Shown here one piece after another: positions 6,043 through 7,606 of a DNA stretch of 7,606 nt. Each line of letters opens with the position of its first letter. Position 1 is the first letter of the stretch. Position numbers and translations under genes: made by a program. Source of the DNA: Candidatus Pygmaiobacter gallistercoris (GTDB taxonomy: Bacteria > Bacillota > Clostridia > Oscillospirales > Ruminococcaceae); assembly GCA_019113125.1 (NCBI GenBank), contig DXIA01000123.1, positions 1 to 7,606 of the forward strand, given 5' to 3'. The notes under the pieces were generated by a model. That model was given only the letters and a program-made list of their open reading frames with translations, had not been told where the DNA came from and did not search any database.

Positions 6043-6798
6043 ATGAAACTGAAGGAAATGATCTTTTTCGCCCTTGCGCTGCTCTGTCTTGCGGACAGCA
6101 TTATTCTGACCTTTCGCTCATCGGTCACGCTGGGTCTGTTTATGATGTACGGACTGACCGGTGTGCTTTTTGCCTATGCCTTTTTTCATTCCAAAATTGA
6201 TGCCTTCTGCTCTCATCTGCCCGGGTCGGCACTGCGGATTCTCTTTTTCTGCGGAGTCGCATTTTTCTTGTTTCTTGTCGGGGTGATGACGGTCTCCAGC
6301 TTTTACCGCGCTCCTACCGGGGAAGAGCAGGTGGTCATTGTCCTCGGCGCCGGACTGCGCGGCGAGCGGGTCAGCGATACCCTGCGCCGCCGGCTGGACC
6401 GCGCGCTGGAATATTACCAAGAACATCCGGGCTGTCTTTTGATTCTCAGCGGCGGCCAAGGTCCGGATGAGGCTCTTCCTGAAGCCGAGGCAATGTCCCG
6501 ATATCTGCAGGAGCGGGGGGTTCCATCAGAAGATCTGCTGCTGGAGGATCGCTCCACTTCGACGCAGGAGAACTTTGCATTTTCGCTTGATTTGATGCGC
6601 CAACGCGAATTGGATGAGGACACCCCCATCCTTTTCGTTACCAACCGGTATCACTGTTATCGCGCCGCACAGTATGCGCAGAAGGTTGGTTTTACCGAAG
6701 TCCGGGTGCTCCCCTGCAGCACCAGCCTGATTTACCTGCCCTCGGCGGTCATGCGGGAGGCCGTTGCGATCTGTGCGCTCTGGGCCGGTCTCAACTGA
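6043..6798 (+). CDS. YdcF/ElyC family (DUF218) membrane protein
   Basis: A 251-residue protein with three N-terminal membrane segments (about residues 7-24, 29-48 and 64-86) followed by a DUF218 domain. The domain begins with the strand-loop VVIVLGAG (97-104) and continues with LSGGQG (135-140), the acidic EAEAM stretch (147-151), EDRSTSTQENF (168-178) and VTNRYHCYRA (199-208), which are the family's conserved blocks in order. Family members such as SanA, ElyC and YdcF are linked to envelope integrity and peptidoglycan precursor metabolism in enterobacteria, but the biochemical reaction is not firmly known. The ATG at 6043 is chosen because it sits at the end of the promoter and directly precedes the first helix; the in-frame TTG at 6007 lies inside the -35 box. 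No Shine-Dalgarno precedes 6043. The alternative ATG at 6058 has GAAGGA too close to it. Likely a single-gene unit or co-transcribed with udk. Confidence 0.87.
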   Translation: MKLKEMIFFALALLCLADSIILTFRSSVTLGLFMMYGLTGVLFAYAFFHSKIDAFCSHLPGSALRILFFCGVAFFLFLVGVMTVSSFYRAPTGEEQVVIVLGAGLRGERVSDTLRRRLDRALEYYQEHPGCLLILSGGQGPDEALPEAEAMSRYLQERGVPSEDLLLEDRSTSTQENFAFSLDLMRQRELDEDTPILFVTNRYHCYRAAQYAQKVGFTEVRVLPCSTSLIYLPSAVMREAVAICALWAGLN

Positions 6799-6806
6799 GT
6801 TTTTTA

Positions 6807-6829
6807 CCGCTCCCGCTGCGAGGGAGCGG
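6807..6829 (+). other. Hairpin without U-tract between the YdcF-type gene and udk
   Basis: CCGCTCCC (6807-6814) and GGGAGCGG (6822-6829) form a perfect 8-bp GC-rich stem with the 7-nt loop GCTGCGA, 8 nt after the YdcF stop. The sequence after it is ACATCC, not a U-run, and the T-run (6800-6805) lies before the stem, so it is not a standard intrinsic terminator on either strand. It may be an RNA stability or processing element in a shared transcript. No clear promoter for udk was found in the 54-nt gap, which supports this. Confidence 0.55.
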
Positions 6830-6840
6830 ACATCCTTATC

Positions 6841-6846
6841 TGGAGG
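6841..6846 (+). promoter_or_regulatory. Ribosome binding site of udk
   Basis: TGGAGG lies 6 nt before the ATG at 6853, and confirms this start. It is 11 nt downstream of the hairpin at 6807-6829, so the hairpin would not block it. Confidence 0.75.
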
Positions 6847-6852
6847 TATCGT

Positions 6853-7479
6853 ATGGAGAGAAAAGACGCCCTTACCATCGGCATCGCGGGTGGATCCGGT
6901 TCCGGCAAAACCACCTTTGCAAACAAGATCATCCAATACTTCGGCGGCGATGTCGCGACGCTGAACCACGACTACTATTACAAGCCCTTTGCCGATCTGC
7001 CGCTTGAGGAACGCAAAAAGCAGAACTTTGATCACCCGGATGCATTTGACACCGATCTGTTGATTTCGGATCTGCTGCGGCTCAAAAAGGGAGAGGACAT
7101 CCGCCGTCCGGTCTACTCCTATACCGAATTCACCCGGCTGCCGGAGACGGTGTTGGTGAAGGCTGCACCGGTCATCGTGGTGGACGGTATTCTGATCTTC
7201 GAGAACCCCAAACTGCGGGATCTGTTCGACATCAAGGTCTATGTCGACACCGACAGCGATGTACGGCTGGTGCGGCGTCTGATGCGGGATGTCAAGGAGC
7301 GCGGCCGGTCGCTGGAGAGTGTTTTTAACCAGTATCTGACCACCGTAAAGCCGATGCATGAGACCTTCGTCGAGCCGAGCAAGCGTTACGCTGATGTCAT
7401 CGTGCCGGAGGGCGGTTTCAATGCGGTCGCACTGGACATGGTCATCGACCGAATCCGCGCGCAGATCGCAAAGCGCTGA
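6853..7479 (+). CDS. udk: Uridine kinase (uridine/cytidine kinase)
   Basis: A complete 208-residue uridine kinase of the P-loop phosphoribulokinase/uridine kinase family. It phosphorylates uridine and cytidine to UMP and CMP in the cytoplasmic pyrimidine salvage pathway. The Walker A loop is GGSGSGKT (13-20). Further conserved parts appear in order: DYYYK (40-44) with the general-base Asp region, NFDHPDAFD (58-66) contacting the nucleoside, the PVYSY segment (86-90), the VVDGILIF strand (109-116), the lid arginines in RRLMRDVKERGR (141-152) and KPMHETFVEPSKRYADVIVP (166-185). Length is typical for bacterial Udk. The start is fixed by TGGAGG 6 nt upstream. No active-site loss was seen. Because no udk promoter is visible, transcription may come from the YdcF promoter. 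A phosphoribulokinase is unlikely given the small size and the uridine-kinase-specific motifs. Confidence 0.95.
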   Translation: MERKDALTIGIAGGSGSGKTTFANKIIQYFGGDVATLNHDYYYKPFADLPLEERKKQNFDHPDAFDTDLLISDLLRLKKGEDIRRPVYSYTEFTRLPETVLVKAAPVIVVDGILIFENPKLRDLFDIKVYVDTDSDVRLVRRLMRDVKERGRSLESVFNQYLTTVKPMHETFVEPSKRYADVIVPEGGFNAVALDMVIDRIRAQIAKR

Positions 7480-7521
7480 TCAAAAAAGAGGAAGGGAAAG
7501 GTGTGGCAGAATAAGAAAACA

Positions 7522-7558
7522 ACGCCGTAAAAAGGCCGCTTTTGCGCGGCTGCGGCGT
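7522..7558 (-). terminator. Minus-strand intrinsic terminator near the right edge
   Basis: Read on the minus strand, GCCGC and GCGGC (plus-strand 7546-7550 and 7535-7539) form a 5-bp stem with loop GCAAAA, followed by CTTTTTA (7528-7534), a proper U-run. A second, perfect 6-bp pairing, ACGCCG (7522-7527) with CGGCGT (7553-7558), can enclose the whole structure. On the plus strand no U-run follows, so it would not by itself be a standard terminator for udk. Confidence 0.6.
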
Positions 7559-7606
7559 CAAAACGTCTCGACAACCACAAAGGGTGCCTTCGACGCTTTT
7601 CCTTGC
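7558..7606 (-). CDS. C-terminal end of an unidentified minus-strand gene (partial)
   Basis: On the minus strand one frame is open from the window edge to a TGA at 7560-7558 and would encode a C-terminus reading QGKASKAPFVVVETF. The strand-like APFVVVETF ending is a plausible protein terminus. The minus-strand terminator immediately after the stop (U-run about 25 nt downstream) is the main support for a real gene ending here, convergent to udk. Only 15 codons are visible, so no family can be named. The alternative frame from 7580 runs deep into udk and through the terminator and is less credible. Confidence 0.38.
   Translation of the reverse strand, partial: QGKASKAPFVVVETF

Noticed and set aside
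6526..7359. 277-codon minus-strand frame opposite YdcF and udk
   Set aside because: It spans two clear plus-strand genes and the hairpin between them and shows no domain pattern.
7489..7530. Small open frame GTG 7501 to TAA 7530 after a purine-rich AGGAAGGG
   Set aside because: Only nine codons, ending within the hairpin region; the purine run may be chance and nothing supports a leader peptide or small protein here.
1..7606. Mobile element, CRISPR array, tRNA/rRNA or riboswitch
   Set aside because: No transposase or integrase, direct-repeat array, terminal inverted repeats, cloverleaf sequence or known riboswitch core was recognised by reading both strands.

Overview
This 7.6 kb window is GC-rich and densely coding, and it looks like chromosomal core or near-core DNA from a Gram-positive Firmicute. 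The likely home is the Clostridia, in a high-GC gut lineage of the Oscillospiraceae/Ruminococcaceae type. This is inferred from the LtaS-like membrane phosphatase-fold enzyme, the split ThrE-type transporter, strong AGGAGG ribosome binding sites and extended -10 promoters. No phage, transposon, CRISPR array, tRNA or rRNA was seen.

Layout on the + strand, left to right. (1) An LTA synthase/phosphoglycerol transferase-like membrane protein ending at 1817; its frame is open to the left edge, so its 5' end is missing. (2) A two-gene split threonine/serine exporter (ThrE N-terminal-type protein 1845-2615, YjjB-type small membrane protein 2612-3055) with an ATGA overlap, probably in one operon with gene 1. 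(3) A short AT-rich promoter region holding two inverted repeats and a palindrome, then a MATE-family efflux pump (3149-4567). (4) A compact intergenic element in which an intrinsic terminator starts on the last base of an extended -10 promoter. It drives a two-gene unit: a papain-like/C39-like cysteine-peptidase-fold protein (4654-5277) translationally coupled to a cysteine-rich, Qnr-like pentapeptide-repeat protein (5277-5921). This unit is closed by a strong, nearly symmetric terminator (5920-5950). (5) A three-helix YdcF/DUF218 protein (6043-6798) whose promoter sits so close to its ATG that the mRNA may be leaderless. (6) Uridine kinase, udk (6853-7479), preceded by a hairpin without a U-tract. 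(7) At the right edge, an inferred minus-strand gene ends at 7558, followed by a minus-strand terminator.

Themes are cell envelope (genes 1 and YdcF), small-molecule export (ThrE pair, MATE) and nucleotide salvage (udk). The least explained part is the coupled C39-like/pentapeptide pair. The pentapeptide protein carries a C-terminal tail resembling that of Qnr topoisomerase-protection proteins and a ladder of cysteines at the inward i-2 position. Nothing here proves a new system; the pair, the promoter-terminator overlap and the possible leaderless gene are the items most worth testing.
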